Part shown: piece by piece, positions 17,918 through 25,871 of the stretch
How the letters are laid out: each line of letters begins with the position of its first letter
Numbering within the stretch: position 1 is the stretch's first letter
Source of the DNA: CATQHB01 sp965262595
Lineage (GTDB): Bacteria; Chloroflexota; Dehalococcoidia; Lucifugimonadales; UBA3495
Assembly (NCBI GenBank): GCA_965262595.1
Contig: OZ253548.1
Span: 2,852,001-2,916,000 of the forward strand
Direction of reading: 5' to 3'
Length of the DNA: 64,000 nucleotides
Notes under the pieces: model-generated
The model's input: the letters and a program-made list of their open reading frames with translations, nothing else
The model's database searches: none
What the model was told of the DNA's origin: nothing
Translations under genes and position numbers: made by a program

Positions 17918-19009
17918 TCAGGTTCGCTCCTTGCGGTTCTTGCGGGCGGCTTCCAACCGGTCATTCTCCTGTTCCTGCCGGTACCACATTATCATGACAA
18001 TTCCGGCGGCGAGGATGCTCATCATATCGCCGACTACCCAGAGAAATAGACCGCCCAACTGTTGGTCGATCAGCGGTTCCAGGACAAAGGGCTGTTCTAC
18101 CTCATAGTAGGCCGGATAGAGCAGGCCGGTGGAGAAAGTAATTCCCGCCCCCAGCAGGGTATTGGGCAGAACAATCAGCCCCAGGTAAAGCACTCTAAGG
18201 CCGTAGTGCAGGCGCGACCGGTGGGGTTTCGGGTCAATAACCAGCCACCAGAAAAGAAAGCCGGAAAACAGCATGACGCTGTGCATCGCTTCGTGGACGT
18301 AGTCGTTGCGAATCGCCAGGTTATGCAGCATCGGAAGCTGCCAGAAATACAGAGCCCCCAGGAACAAAAAAACGGCAACCACCGGATTGGTCAGGTAGAA
18401 ATACGCCCGCCGCGCCAGCGGGTTTCGCACCAGCGTGCGGACGCCGCCCTGCAATACCCACAAGGGTAGTCCCCGCAACATCGGCGTCAGCGGCGCTCCC
18501 AGCAGCACCAGCAGCGGCCCCAACATCCGAATCACCAGATGCTGTATTTGGTGGATAAAGAAGTAGTGCTCGGCCAGCGGGTCTATCGGGGATTGCAGGA
18601 CCAGGAAAATTACCGACAGTCCGGAAAAGAAAGAAATCTTCTGCCAGGCGTTAATGGGATGGCTGGGCTTGTCCCACTTGCCCAACCCATTGACATAAAG
18701 ATAGGCTGCCAGAAACAGGGCCAGACTGGGCAAGGGATTGGTGGTATTCCAGGCGAGCCACAGATTATCCCCCGGGGCAACGCCACCGTGGGCATAGGCC
18801 ACCGAAGCGCCGCCCAGGAATTGCCCAACTGCGGCTAGTGCAACAACCGCAAGAAACAGGGTCAGCCACCCTTTCAGCGAGCGGCCGCGACCGGGATTTT
18901 GACCGAGATGTCGGTCGTGATTCCGAAGGTGGCTCCGCCTGTCGCCCCGGCTGCGGCTGCGGTTCCGGTTCCGGTTCCGGAGAATATCGGCTAGCCGCTT
19001 AACCGGCAT
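17918..19009 (-). CDS. CtaG-like (caa3_CtaG) membrane protein
   Basis: A 363-residue multi-pass membrane protein of the caa3_CtaG family, linked in Bacillus to cytochrome caa3 oxidase assembly. After a leader segment, at least seven hydrophobic helices follow. The conserved His-rich segment HYFFIHQIQHLVIRMLGPLL, the LGAPLTP turn, and later VHEAMHSVMLFSGFLFWW are the family's signature. The first 45 residues are an odd Arg/Asn/His-rich low-complexity stretch (RNRNRNRSRSRG) encoded by GGTTCC-type repeats, so the functional start may be further downstream. The gene overlaps the preceding YtkA-like gene by 11 nt, indicating an operon. No oxidase subunits are in the window. Confidence 0.85.
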   Translation of the reverse strand: MPVKRLADILRNRNRNRSRSRGDRRSHLRNHDRHLGQNPGRGRSLKGWLTLFLAVVALAAVGQFLGGASVAYAHGGVAPGDNLWLAWNTTNPLPSLALFLAAYLYVNGLGKWDKPSHPINAWQKISFFSGLSVIFLVLQSPIDPLAEHYFFIHQIQHLVIRMLGPLLVLLGAPLTPMLRGLPLWVLQGGVRTLVRNPLARRAYFYLTNPVVAVFLFLGALYFWQLPMLHNLAIRNDYVHEAMHSVMLFSGFLFWWLVIDPKPHRSRLHYGLRVLYLGLIVLPNTLLGAGITFSTGLLYPAYYEVEQPFVLEPLIDQQLGGLFLWVVGDMMSILAAGIVMIMWYRQEQENDRLEAARKNRKERT

Positions 19010-19682
19010 TGGCCGACTCTCGCCGCCGTTGGGCGCGGCGGATGCACAAAATCATATAAGCCGCTCCGCCGAGCAGGATCAAAGTGACTCCGGCGAAAAC
19101 CAGCGTTCCCACAAAATACTGCCGCGGTACCGGTATGGACACCGAACCCACCTCGGCTTCCACCCGACCGAGGGGGCCGTCAATATCGACGCTAACATCC
19201 CAGCTTCCCGGATACTCCAGCGTCATTCGGGCGCGATAAATCTCCGGCCTTTCCGGCAGGTTGAGCGCCGTAGCCCAGCCAGCCTCGCCAACCTCCGAGT
19301 GCTCGGTGCGGATTGTCACCCGGGCGTCGGAAATCGGTTGGCCGGTGGCAGCGTCCAGCACGGTAACGCTGAACCGGGCGGTCCCCAAGGACAGGGTTGA
19401 GGCCTCTCCGGCGACGGTCAAATCGTAGCCCCCCACCGTAAGGCGGCGGTCAATGACCTGCAATTCGGGGTTGTCCTGCTGCGGCGCATCCGGTTCAGCA
19501 AGTTGAACCGGGTCGGCCTGCTGCGGTACTTCCTGCTGCGCCAGGGCCGGAGCGGCCAGAACTGCGCTCAGGGCGACGGTCAACGCCAGAAAGAGGCCCA
19601 GCGCGGCAAGCAAGAGGGTCAGCCGGGTGAGCGAGCGGGTAAACCGGGACCCTGAACCGGGCAAGGTAGTCATTCTAGTCAC
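18999..19682 (-). CDS. Membrane-anchored YtkA/FixH-like protein
   Basis: A 227-residue exported protein. It has an N-terminal signal sequence (LLLAALGLFLALTVALSAVLA, cleavage likely after APALA), an extracytoplasmic beta-rich domain of about 120 residues resembling YtkA-like/FixH domains (SVTVLDAATGQPISDARVTI, then ARMTLEYPGSWDVSVDIDG), and one C-terminal membrane helix with a basic tail. Such domains occur with copper and oxidase-assembly genes. The 11-nt overlap with the CtaG-like gene downstream supports a shared role in respiratory oxidase biogenesis. That role is inferred from neighbourhood. Confidence 0.72.
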   Translation of the reverse strand: MTRMTTLPGSGSRFTRSLTRLTLLLAALGLFLALTVALSAVLAAPALAQQEVPQQADPVQLAEPDAPQQDNPELQVIDRRLTVGGYDLTVAGEASTLSLGTARFSVTVLDAATGQPISDARVTIRTEHSEVGEAGWATALNLPERPEIYRARMTLEYPGSWDVSVDIDGPLGRVEAEVGSVSIPVPRQYFVGTLVFAGVTLILLGGAAYMILCIRRAQRRRESANAG

Positions 19683-20113
19683 CGGCGGGTTCCAGGGCGG
19701 GCGATTGCCCGTGTTCCAGGTGATGGTCTTCGACGCAGCCTGGGGTGGAGCTTTCTAATTGTACCGTCATGTGGGCCAGGTTAAATCTCCGATAGACCGC
19801 ATTCTGAAGGTTATTGAGGATACGGTCGTGGGTATCTTGATTGGCAAAGTCGGCAATCACGTGGGCGCTGAGCACATCGTAGCCGGTGGTTATCGACCAG
19901 GCGTGAATGTCGTGTACTTCAACCACCCCGGTCGCCTCCTTCAGCCTTTGACACAATTGGTCCAGGTCCAGATGGGCCGGCACGCCTTCCATCAATACCT
20001 GGCCTACGCGCCAGAGGAGATAGCCGGAACTGACCAAAATCAGTATTCCGATGATAACACCGAAAACCGGGTCGGCAATAGTCCAGCCGAAGGTAAAGAC
20101 TTGAGAGAAACAC
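19675..20113 (-). pseudogene. 5'-truncated cation diffusion facilitator (CzcD-like)
   Basis: The frame encodes only the C-terminal part of a CDF zinc/cobalt efflux transporter: the last membrane helix (GWTIADPVFGVIIGILIL) and the cytosolic dimerisation domain (VHDIHAWSITTGYDVLSAHV). The preceding four or five helices are absent. In-frame homology stops at about 20105 and the frame closes at a TGA near 20114, where an AT-rich stretch of different character begins. A TTG at 20037 could start a 120-residue fragment, but this would lack the transport core. It overlaps the YtkA-like gene by 8 nt, suggesting it was once the head of that operon. Best read as a remnant cut by insertion or rearrangement. 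Confidence 0.8.
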
Positions 20114-20277
20114 CCTCACTTTTTTAAGTCATTCAAACACACGACATATAGTTTGCCTTGCGGCAAATGATATACTCACCACTTCGAGAAAAGCAACGGA
20201 AATTGCGAAAAGTCCACAAACTCAATGAGAAGGTCCCGTTGCTACTGCTGTGGTTATCACATAAGAGGAGGTAACTC

Positions 20278-20640
20278 ATGGACGGTGTTACAGGACTAGG
20301 GTGGACGTTCGTCTACGGTATGATACTGTTCGTAGCATATGGTATTGCATTAATCCCCTGCTTGTTGGTGGGAGGGGTATGTGGTCGCCTGATGCGGGGG
20401 TTGTCGGTGCGCCGGGGGTTAGTTTGCGGGCTGGTGTCATCGTTGTCCCTAGCGGTGGTCATGCTGTCACAAGGGTACCTATCTGATAGTGCCCTCAGTT
20501 GGGTATTTAAGGTGTGGAGGCTGTGGGACTTTATGCTGGTCTTCTGGGCAGTAAGTAGTACCAGCGGGCTGTGCTACTGGTGGGCCTACCGGCGGCGGCA
20601 CGATAGCCGTGGTTCGATTGGTGGCGGTGGTCGGGTATAA
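20278..20640 (+). CDS. Small multi-pass membrane protein, unknown
   Basis: A 120-residue protein with three hydrophobic segments (about residues 8-35, 46-70 and 83-105) and an Arg/Gly-rich end. I do not recognise it. AGGAGG lies 7 nt before the ATG, one of the better ribosome binding sites in the region, which supports expression. It starts 165 nt after the break point of the truncated CDF gene, in sequence of different composition, so it may be part of inserted DNA. After its TAA the same frame stays open for about 160 codons with a Gly/Tyr-rich stretch, which may mean a longer protein that has acquired a stop. Confidence 0.5.
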   Translation: MDGVTGLGWTFVYGMILFVAYGIALIPCLLVGGVCGRLMRGLSVRRGLVCGLVSSLSLAVVMLSQGYLSDSALSWVFKVWRLWDFMLVFWAVSSTSGLCYWWAYRRRHDSRGSIGGGGRV

Positions 20641-21051
20641 CGCCGTGGTCAGGCTGGGAACGGTGGCTATAGCTATAGTCATGGTTATGGCTATTCGAGG
20701 GGCGGCCCTGTTCGGCAGGGGTATTATGAACCCGGTCAACGGGGTCAAAGGGATGCTCGTCTCCGGCGGCCCGGCCTGGTGGCCTTGGTGACGGCGACCT
20801 TCCACATCTTGACCTTGGCTCCCTTTTTCACCCTCGTGGCGGTCAACGACGCGGTCAGGTTCTTGAGACATATCCGCCTCCATGTCGCCAATGGCAACGA
20901 CTGCCGATACTCCCTCTGCGATACTCCCTTACCGTCACCAGTTTACCAGATTCCGGCCGTCGCGGCGCTTTACCGGCCAAGGCCATCAACGCGGCAGTCG
21001 GCGGCGGTCGGCAGCAGACAGACCGCCGGATTACGTCCTTACATCATCCCG
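20641..21051. other. Intergenic region with open but unsupported frames
   Basis: The frame of the preceding small membrane gene continues past its TAA through a Gly/Ser/Tyr-rich region and one hydrophobic stretch, without a start or ribosome binding site. Antisense frames are also open. Nothing here can be called a gene with confidence. Confidence 0.4.
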
Positions 21052-21711
21052 TCACGCCTGAAACGTCTTTACCCAAACGCCCGGGGAGCCGGCGGCATGG
21101 GTCATCATAGGGCGGATGCGAGGGGTTGAAGGGTCAATATCCCGCTGGGCCTCCCATTCGGCGCTTTCGGAAACCCGTTCGTGCTCGAACTCGTAAACGG
21201 TGGCGTACATCGGTTGGCCCCGCACCGACTTGTAGCGGCGTCCGCGAATGACCCCCGGCACTTTTTCGTAGTTGGGGACATAAATGGTACTGTACCAGTT
21301 GTTCCATTCCACATCGTTTTCCGGGCCGACGTCCATCCGGCCAATCTGCAAGGCCGGGGCCATGTCGCTGCCGGCGGTGTCCGGGGACAACTGCGTCGGA
21401 TGAATCAGGTCATACACGTTGCTAACCAGGGTAGTTGCGATGGCTGGGCCGGATGCTCGATTAGCCCAGTCGGAGCGGGGACGATTCTTAAAAGCCTCGG
21501 TTTCCACTACCGCCACGCTTTCCAACTCATAGCAGGCCAGATGCTTGGGGCCGCTCTTGACCGCCTCATAGCGGGCCGCGTTAAGCACTCCGGGCAGGGC
21601 CAATAGTTCGGGTAGGTGTTCCTCGTTGTACCAGGCATTAAAATCGGCCTCTTTTTCCGCGGGCACATCGGCCCAGACCATCAATAGCCCGGTTCCTTTC
21701 TTGTTGGGCAT
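21052..21711 (-). CDS. Tandem dimeric alpha-beta-barrel (EthD-like) protein
   Basis: A 219-residue cytosolic protein made of two ferredoxin-like repeats. The first contains DFNAWYNEEHLPELLALPGV and the second EWNNWYSTIYVPNYEKVPGV, both patterns typical of the dimeric alpha-beta-barrel superfamily (EthD, DUF4286-like) in which a W-Y-x-x-x-H-x-P motif lies near the start of the first helix. In the second repeat the His is replaced. The start has AAGGAGG 5 nt upstream. It lies just downstream of a fumarylacetoacetase-like gene on the same strand (97 nt apart), so the two are probably co-transcribed in a catabolic unit. The reaction is unknown. Confidence 0.75.
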   Translation of the reverse strand: MPNKKGTGLLMVWADVPAEKEADFNAWYNEEHLPELLALPGVLNAARYEAVKSGPKHLACYELESVAVVETEAFKNRPRSDWANRASGPAIATTLVSNVYDLIHPTQLSPDTAGSDMAPALQIGRMDVGPENDVEWNNWYSTIYVPNYEKVPGVIRGRRYKSVRGQPMYATVYEFEHERVSESAEWEAQRDIDPSTPRIRPMMTHAAGSPGVWVKTFQA

Positions 21712-21808
21712 AGAGCCTCCTTGTCGCCAGGTATTAGATTTATTGGTTAAATGTCATGCCGGGCGCTCGACTTCCCGGGCCGAGGCCCTTTGGCCGGACC
21801 GAATTACT

Positions 21809-22825
21809 CTATCGCAATTTCAGCTCATACTTGTAGCCTTCTGCGGTGCCCGGCTCCGGGAGGCTGGGCTGCTCCTTGGCCCGGTAGCGATAATTGGGGT
21901 CTTCGTCAACCTTGGGGCCGATGGTGTTGCGCAGGATTCCGATACCCTCAACCTCATGTTCCACCACATCGCCGGGTTGGAGGAAGCGCGCCTCGTAGCC
22001 CTTGCGAATGGCTTCACCGATGGAACCGCCGCCGACGGTGCCGCAACCCAGAATATCGCCGGGAGCGATGCGGCTGTCTCGAGAGGCCCGCTCCACCATT
22101 GCGCCCCAGGTGTGGTAGGAAACACCGCCGTCGCTATCCTCCACCCAGGGGTCGCCGTTAACCCGGGCCGAGCATTTGACCTGGAGACGGCCATCCTTGA
22201 GATAGGGAGCCAATTCATCGGTGGTTACCAGACAGGGGCCAATGGAGGATGCGGAATCCTTTCCTTTAGCCGGCCCCAGGCCTACGGCGCTCTCGTCGCG
22301 CTGCAAGTCGCGGCAACTCCAGTCGTTGAAAATACAGAATCCGGCAATGTAATCCAGCGCGTCGGCCTCGGCGACGTTGGTCCCTTCCTTGCCGATAATG
22401 CAAGCAATCTCCAGCTCATAGTCCAGCATCTCCGACGCCGAGGGGAATGGGATGTCATCCTCCGGGCCGTAAACACAGAGCGGGTTGGAGAAATAGAATA
22501 TAGGCATCCGATACCAGGCTTCCTCCCGCTCTCGGGAACCCTGTTGGGTCGCGTGTTCCTCAAAAATCATAAAGTCCCGGATAGTAGGCGGACGCAGCAC
22601 CGGAGACTGTATCCGCACATCCTCCAGGGCAAAAACCGGCGCGCCGGTGTTGGCGGCCAGGGCAGCGCGGACCCGGTCTATCGGGGAATCGCCCAGCTCC
22701 AGCAGGGCTTGAACGTCTCGCAGAGTTTGGGGAGCGCCCAGCAGGGCGGTAACGTCAACCACCTGGTCGTCCTGCAGCACGCCGCAGCGGGGGCCGATTC
22801 CGGTATTATAGGTGACCAGCTTCAC
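21809..22825 (-). CDS. Fumarylacetoacetate hydrolase family protein
   Basis: A 338-residue enzyme of the FAH superfamily, whose members hydrolyse or decarboxylate beta-dicarbonyl ring-cleavage products with a divalent metal. The two-domain form is visible: an N-terminal domain ending in RPPTIRDFMIFEEH, then the C-terminal catalytic domain with YELEIACIIGKEG (metal-ligand Glu), FNDWSCRDLQ (Asp), the KDSASSIGPCLVT strand and GDILGCGTVGGGSI. This resembles the ureidoglycolate lyase/FAH group with a catalytic His in FEEH. The start is GTG at 22825, with GGAGG 6 nt upstream. The downstream EthD-like gene probably belongs to the same transcript. Confidence 0.88.
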   Translation of the reverse strand: MKLVTYNTGIGPRCGVLQDDQVVDVTALLGAPQTLRDVQALLELGDSPIDRVRAALAANTGAPVFALEDVRIQSPVLRPPTIRDFMIFEEHATQQGSREREEAWYRMPIFYFSNPLCVYGPEDDIPFPSASEMLDYELEIACIIGKEGTNVAEADALDYIAGFCIFNDWSCRDLQRDESAVGLGPAKGKDSASSIGPCLVTTDELAPYLKDGRLQVKCSARVNGDPWVEDSDGGVSYHTWGAMVERASRDSRIAPGDILGCGTVGGGSIGEAIRKGYEARFLQPGDVVEHEVEGIGILRNTIGPKVDEDPNYRYRAKEQPSLPEPGTAEGYKYELKLR

Positions 22826-23211
22826 TTCTGTCCTCCATACCCCCGGATTTCCGGCCCGTTTCGGGACCGGAATCGGGGTGGCTCTAAATTATTGAGACAC
22901 CGGTGACGGTGAATCACGCAAGCGGAAATTGTACCGGATGCGCCGTAATCGCGCCGGTAATAATTACTAATGCAATCAGCCGGTCCGGGACTACCCGGAA
23001 CGAGTCTCACGATAAGGCCCGTTGCTTGGCATTGTCAACCGCTCCCTTTATCAGTAGAAGAGTAGCTTGAACTGCTTGGGGCGGGAGCTATTTGAGCCAA
23101 ACGGATTGCCACCAGACAGGCCCGATTACTGCCCGACTAACGAATGGAGACGAAAAGGGAAGGGCGACAACCTTGACGCTGCCAGCCAGCGTTGATAGAC
23201 TTCAGTCCCCG
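22826..23211. other. Intergenic region upstream of tRNA-Val
   Basis: No gene seen. Its last 40 bp hold the tRNA promoter described separately. The rest has no recognisable signal. Confidence 0.5.
23173..23201 (+). promoter_or_regulatory. Sigma-70-type promoter of tRNA-Val
   Basis: TTGACG (23173-23178), a 17-bp spacer and TAGACT (23196-23201). A transcript would start about 4-6 nt before the mature tRNA. The -35 is 5/6 and the -10 is 4/6 to consensus. Confidence 0.65.
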
Positions 23212-23288
23212 GGGCGGTTAGCTCAGTTGGTTAGAGCACTTGCTCGACACGCAAGAGGCCAGTGGTTCGAGTCCACTACCGCCCACCA
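23212..23288 (+). tRNA. tRNA-Val(GAC)
   Basis: A complete 77-nt cloverleaf with encoded CCA. The acceptor stem is GGGCGGT/ACCGCCC, D-arm GCTC/GAGC, anticodon stem CTTGC/GCAAG, variable loop AGGCC and T-arm AGTGG/CCACT with TTCGAGT. The seven-base anticodon loop is TCGACAC, placing GAC at positions 34-36, which reads valine GUC and GUU codons. Position 33 is C rather than the near-universal U. All stems pair perfectly, so the gene looks intact. It lies next to a stretch of broken and foreign-looking genes. Confidence 0.95.
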
Positions 23289-23394
23289 CTGCCAATGGGA
23301 CGGGGCGATTCCCCTCTCCAACCCTAGACTTTTGAATCAGCCGCACCGAGCACCCTGCGCGAACTGCCATGATTACGCCGCTGGTTTATATGGT

Positions 23395-25230
23395 TTAGAC
23401 CGGAATCATAAGACCGTCCTGGAATCTCCGGTCCGGACCATTGCGTGCAGCCACTAGAAGGACCTGTGCCAGTTCGATGCCTTTCACCTTGTCGATGTTA
23501 GCATTGCCAATGTCCCACGACTTGGCTGGCTCAATACAGTTCTGGCAGCCGGAGGAGCACCTGCAATTGCGAGCTATTTCAACGCCTTTCTCCAAGGCGA
23601 CGTGCCACGTGCTAAACAGTTTCTTGGCGACCCCTATCCCTCCGGGGTAATTTTCATAGTAGTATGCGGCGAATTCACTTCCTGCGCGAGAATAGGTGCT
23701 CGTGTCGAAGCGATCTGCCGGAATGACGAACATGGCCCCCACACGAATCATGTGTTCTACGGCTGCTATCCCATCTACTGAAGTCTCGCTCTGTGGAACA
23801 TCTATCCAGAAAGAGTGTAGATTGTTCAAGAACAGAGCGTCATCGTCTCCTCCGGTCCGGATCGTCTCGCCAGAACGTTCATCCACTAGATTGAAGCCGG
23901 TGAAGTTCATCACGATATTGAGGGAGCCGTAATAGACGCTGATGTCTCCGTAACTAAGACCGTCGAAATAGTCAAACTTGGAGATTACGGTGTAGAATCG
24001 GGGTTCGGTCTTAAAATGCTGTTCAGTGTCTTCGAGAACAATAGCCTGCTCTTCGTGTGATCTCACGTGATAACGTTGACCGAAGAAAGGGAATATTGCT
24101 CCTATGTAGGCTTCACGGAACCGTCGAATCGCCGAAATTTGTCCTAGTTCCTCGTTGTTTCTCTTCAGCGTGAAAGATTGACCAATACCGCCTCTGAGGT
24201 TCAGACGAGCCTGGGGCTTGAAGCCTGAAGGTACGGTTCCGAGGTTTTGTCTGATCGCGCTAAAGAACGGAGTACCAAGGATATCCTCCTCGAAAGGGTT
24301 ACTTGCCCACCCGTTTCTTCCACTAACGAGGGAAGATGTTTCCCGATGATCTCTTCGTTGGCCGGGTCCACAACTAGTTCATCGAAGGGTTTTTCCAGAA
24401 AGGCCTCCAAATTCCCCACGAAGAAACGGTCAATCGGGTCATTCATAGCGTAGAACAGCACGAAGGCGTCCTTGTCCCAGCCGCGTCCGGCCCGGCCAAT
24501 TTGCTGCCAAGCGGACATTATGCTTGGGGGAAATCCGGCCAAAATTACTCCGTCCAGCCCGCCGACATCTAGTCCAATCTCCAGAGCGTTTGTAGTGAAA
24601 ACCACCCGAATATCCCCAGAACCCGCGATATTCGTGCATTTCGTCGATCACTATAAACCGCAAATTACGCAGGAACCTTGCGCCATCGGCATGCCTGTCC
24701 CACGACTCCCTGCTACCCAAAAATGACATGTTTAAGTATTCGGGATTTGTGAGCAGAATTTGAGGGGGAGATTGGCGAAGCAATCTCTTGATATCATCGC
24801 CCGTATCTCCGTCGTAAGGCCATGACTCGATGTGGAGGGGCTTGCAAATCTCCCTAATCTGCTCTCGTTGATCGAAAGCCAAAGCCTTCATGGGGTATAA
24901 CATCATCGCGTGAGAGTCCGGTTTCTGTTTCAGTGTGTGGAGCATTGGGGCAACGAAAGCCAGGGTTTTTCCACTGGCAGTTGGCGATTCCATGACCACA
25001 TCAACCCCATTTAGAGCTTTGGTGATAGCATCCGCCTGATGTTGGTATGGCTTCTGAATCCCAGCCGCAAGTAAAGCGTTGCGGACAGCAGGGTTGAGTT
25101 GGGACGGCCATTCCTCTGCATAGGCAGCTTGGATTCGATTGACTTCATTTCGGTTGATCCTGTCACTGTCTCGCAGCGCGTCGAATTCCTTCAACTTAGA
25201 CAGGAGACGGTCAATCTCGACCTTATTCAT
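23395..25230 (-). pseudogene. Broken MrfA/YprA-type DEAD-box helicase with DUF1998 end
   Basis: Three frames together spell parts of a superfamily 2 helicase. The first (25230 to about 24610) has YQHQADAI, Walker A SPTASGKTLAF, the TNPEYLNM motif and Walker B IDEMHEYRG. The second (24605 to about 24300) starts inside the second RecA domain with FTTNALEIGLDVGGLDGVI and the motif-VI-like QQIGRAGRG. The third (24300 to 23395) covers the C-terminal domain ending in the four-Cys cluster CRCSSGCQNC typical of DUF1998/MrfA. About 250 residues are missing at the first junction (24605-24620), and a frameshift lies near 24300. Intact relatives (about 750-1000 residues) act in DNA repair, such as mitomycin-crosslink removal in Bacillus. 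The region is more AT-rich than its surroundings, suggesting acquisition before decay. Confidence 0.88.
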
Positions 25231-25387
25231 GTGGGCATCCTAGAACAATGGTCTATCTCGGATAGGGTCAATTCTAGGTGCGACAAGCTGAGAAGGCAAA
25301 CGGGAGACTGATTGAATTCGAGATGGGTTGCTTAACCTATGTCTTCTACCGCGGCTTACCGAATCCTGCGAATCAATCTTTACACGG

Positions 25388-25551
25388 GCACCCACTCAAA
25401 AGTTCTTAATACGTTACCGCATAGCCCACCATGTAGCGCCATTGGACGCGAAATGACGGTTAGAGCTGCTGGGGCTGCTATCTTCTTATGACCGCTAAAG
25501 TGGTTTCCAACCTCGGTCTTGTGCGCGATGCGGGCTGGGGTTTCTTCATCT
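25388..25551 (+). repeat. Copy A of a 165-bp duplicated element
   Basis: Aligns with 28446-28609 in the same orientation at roughly 80% identity, from CACCCACTCAAAAGT to GGTTTCTTCATC, with a 2-bp indel. Both copies contain an ATG-starting frame (MTAKVVSNLGLVRDA here). The two copies flank the S9 peptidase gene. Confidence 0.8.
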
Positions 25552-25750
25552 CGCGAAAACTAGGGCATATATCGAGGCATTTCACAAGAAAGATGCCGAG
25601 GAATACTACGACGCAGGCCAGGTTGAGGCGTACTTCATAGAGGAGTTTGAGGAGCTTATGGCGCGGGAGAGCCGCTTCCCTGGTAACCACCAGGATCTAT
25701 ACGAAAGGTTTTCGGCACTTTGCATGGCGGCAGGACGAAGAGCGCTTTAA
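25520..25750 (+). pseudogene. Orphan coding-like fragment
   Basis: An open frame with no start codon of its own encodes a plausible soluble C-terminus of about 60 residues, with AYIEAFHKKDAEEYYDAGQV and ending GRRAL. Codon use looks coding, and the fragment begins inside the repeat copy. I do not recognise the family. It is probably a gene remnant, with low certainty. Confidence 0.3.
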
Positions 25751-25871
25751 GCCAAGGGAACCAAATCTAGGCCGTTCGGCGCCATCGCCCGGCACTGCGG
25801 CAGGAAAATCACAAGTCCATTGAGACGACCGAACCTCCGAAGCAGCGCCCCTCCGACCACGGCGGAGAACG

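Larger units (their letters stand above)
25231..25871. other. Intergenic region with repeat copy and gene remnant
   Basis: Between the broken helicase and the S9 peptidase. It contains one copy of a 165-bp duplicated element (25388-25551) and an orphan coding-like fragment (25520-25750). Nothing else is recognised. Confidence 0.6.

Noticed and set aside
20479..20883. Minus-strand 134-codon frame over the small membrane gene
   Set aside because: Low-complexity Pro/Thr content, no ribosome binding site, and it overlaps a plus-strand gene with a strong one.
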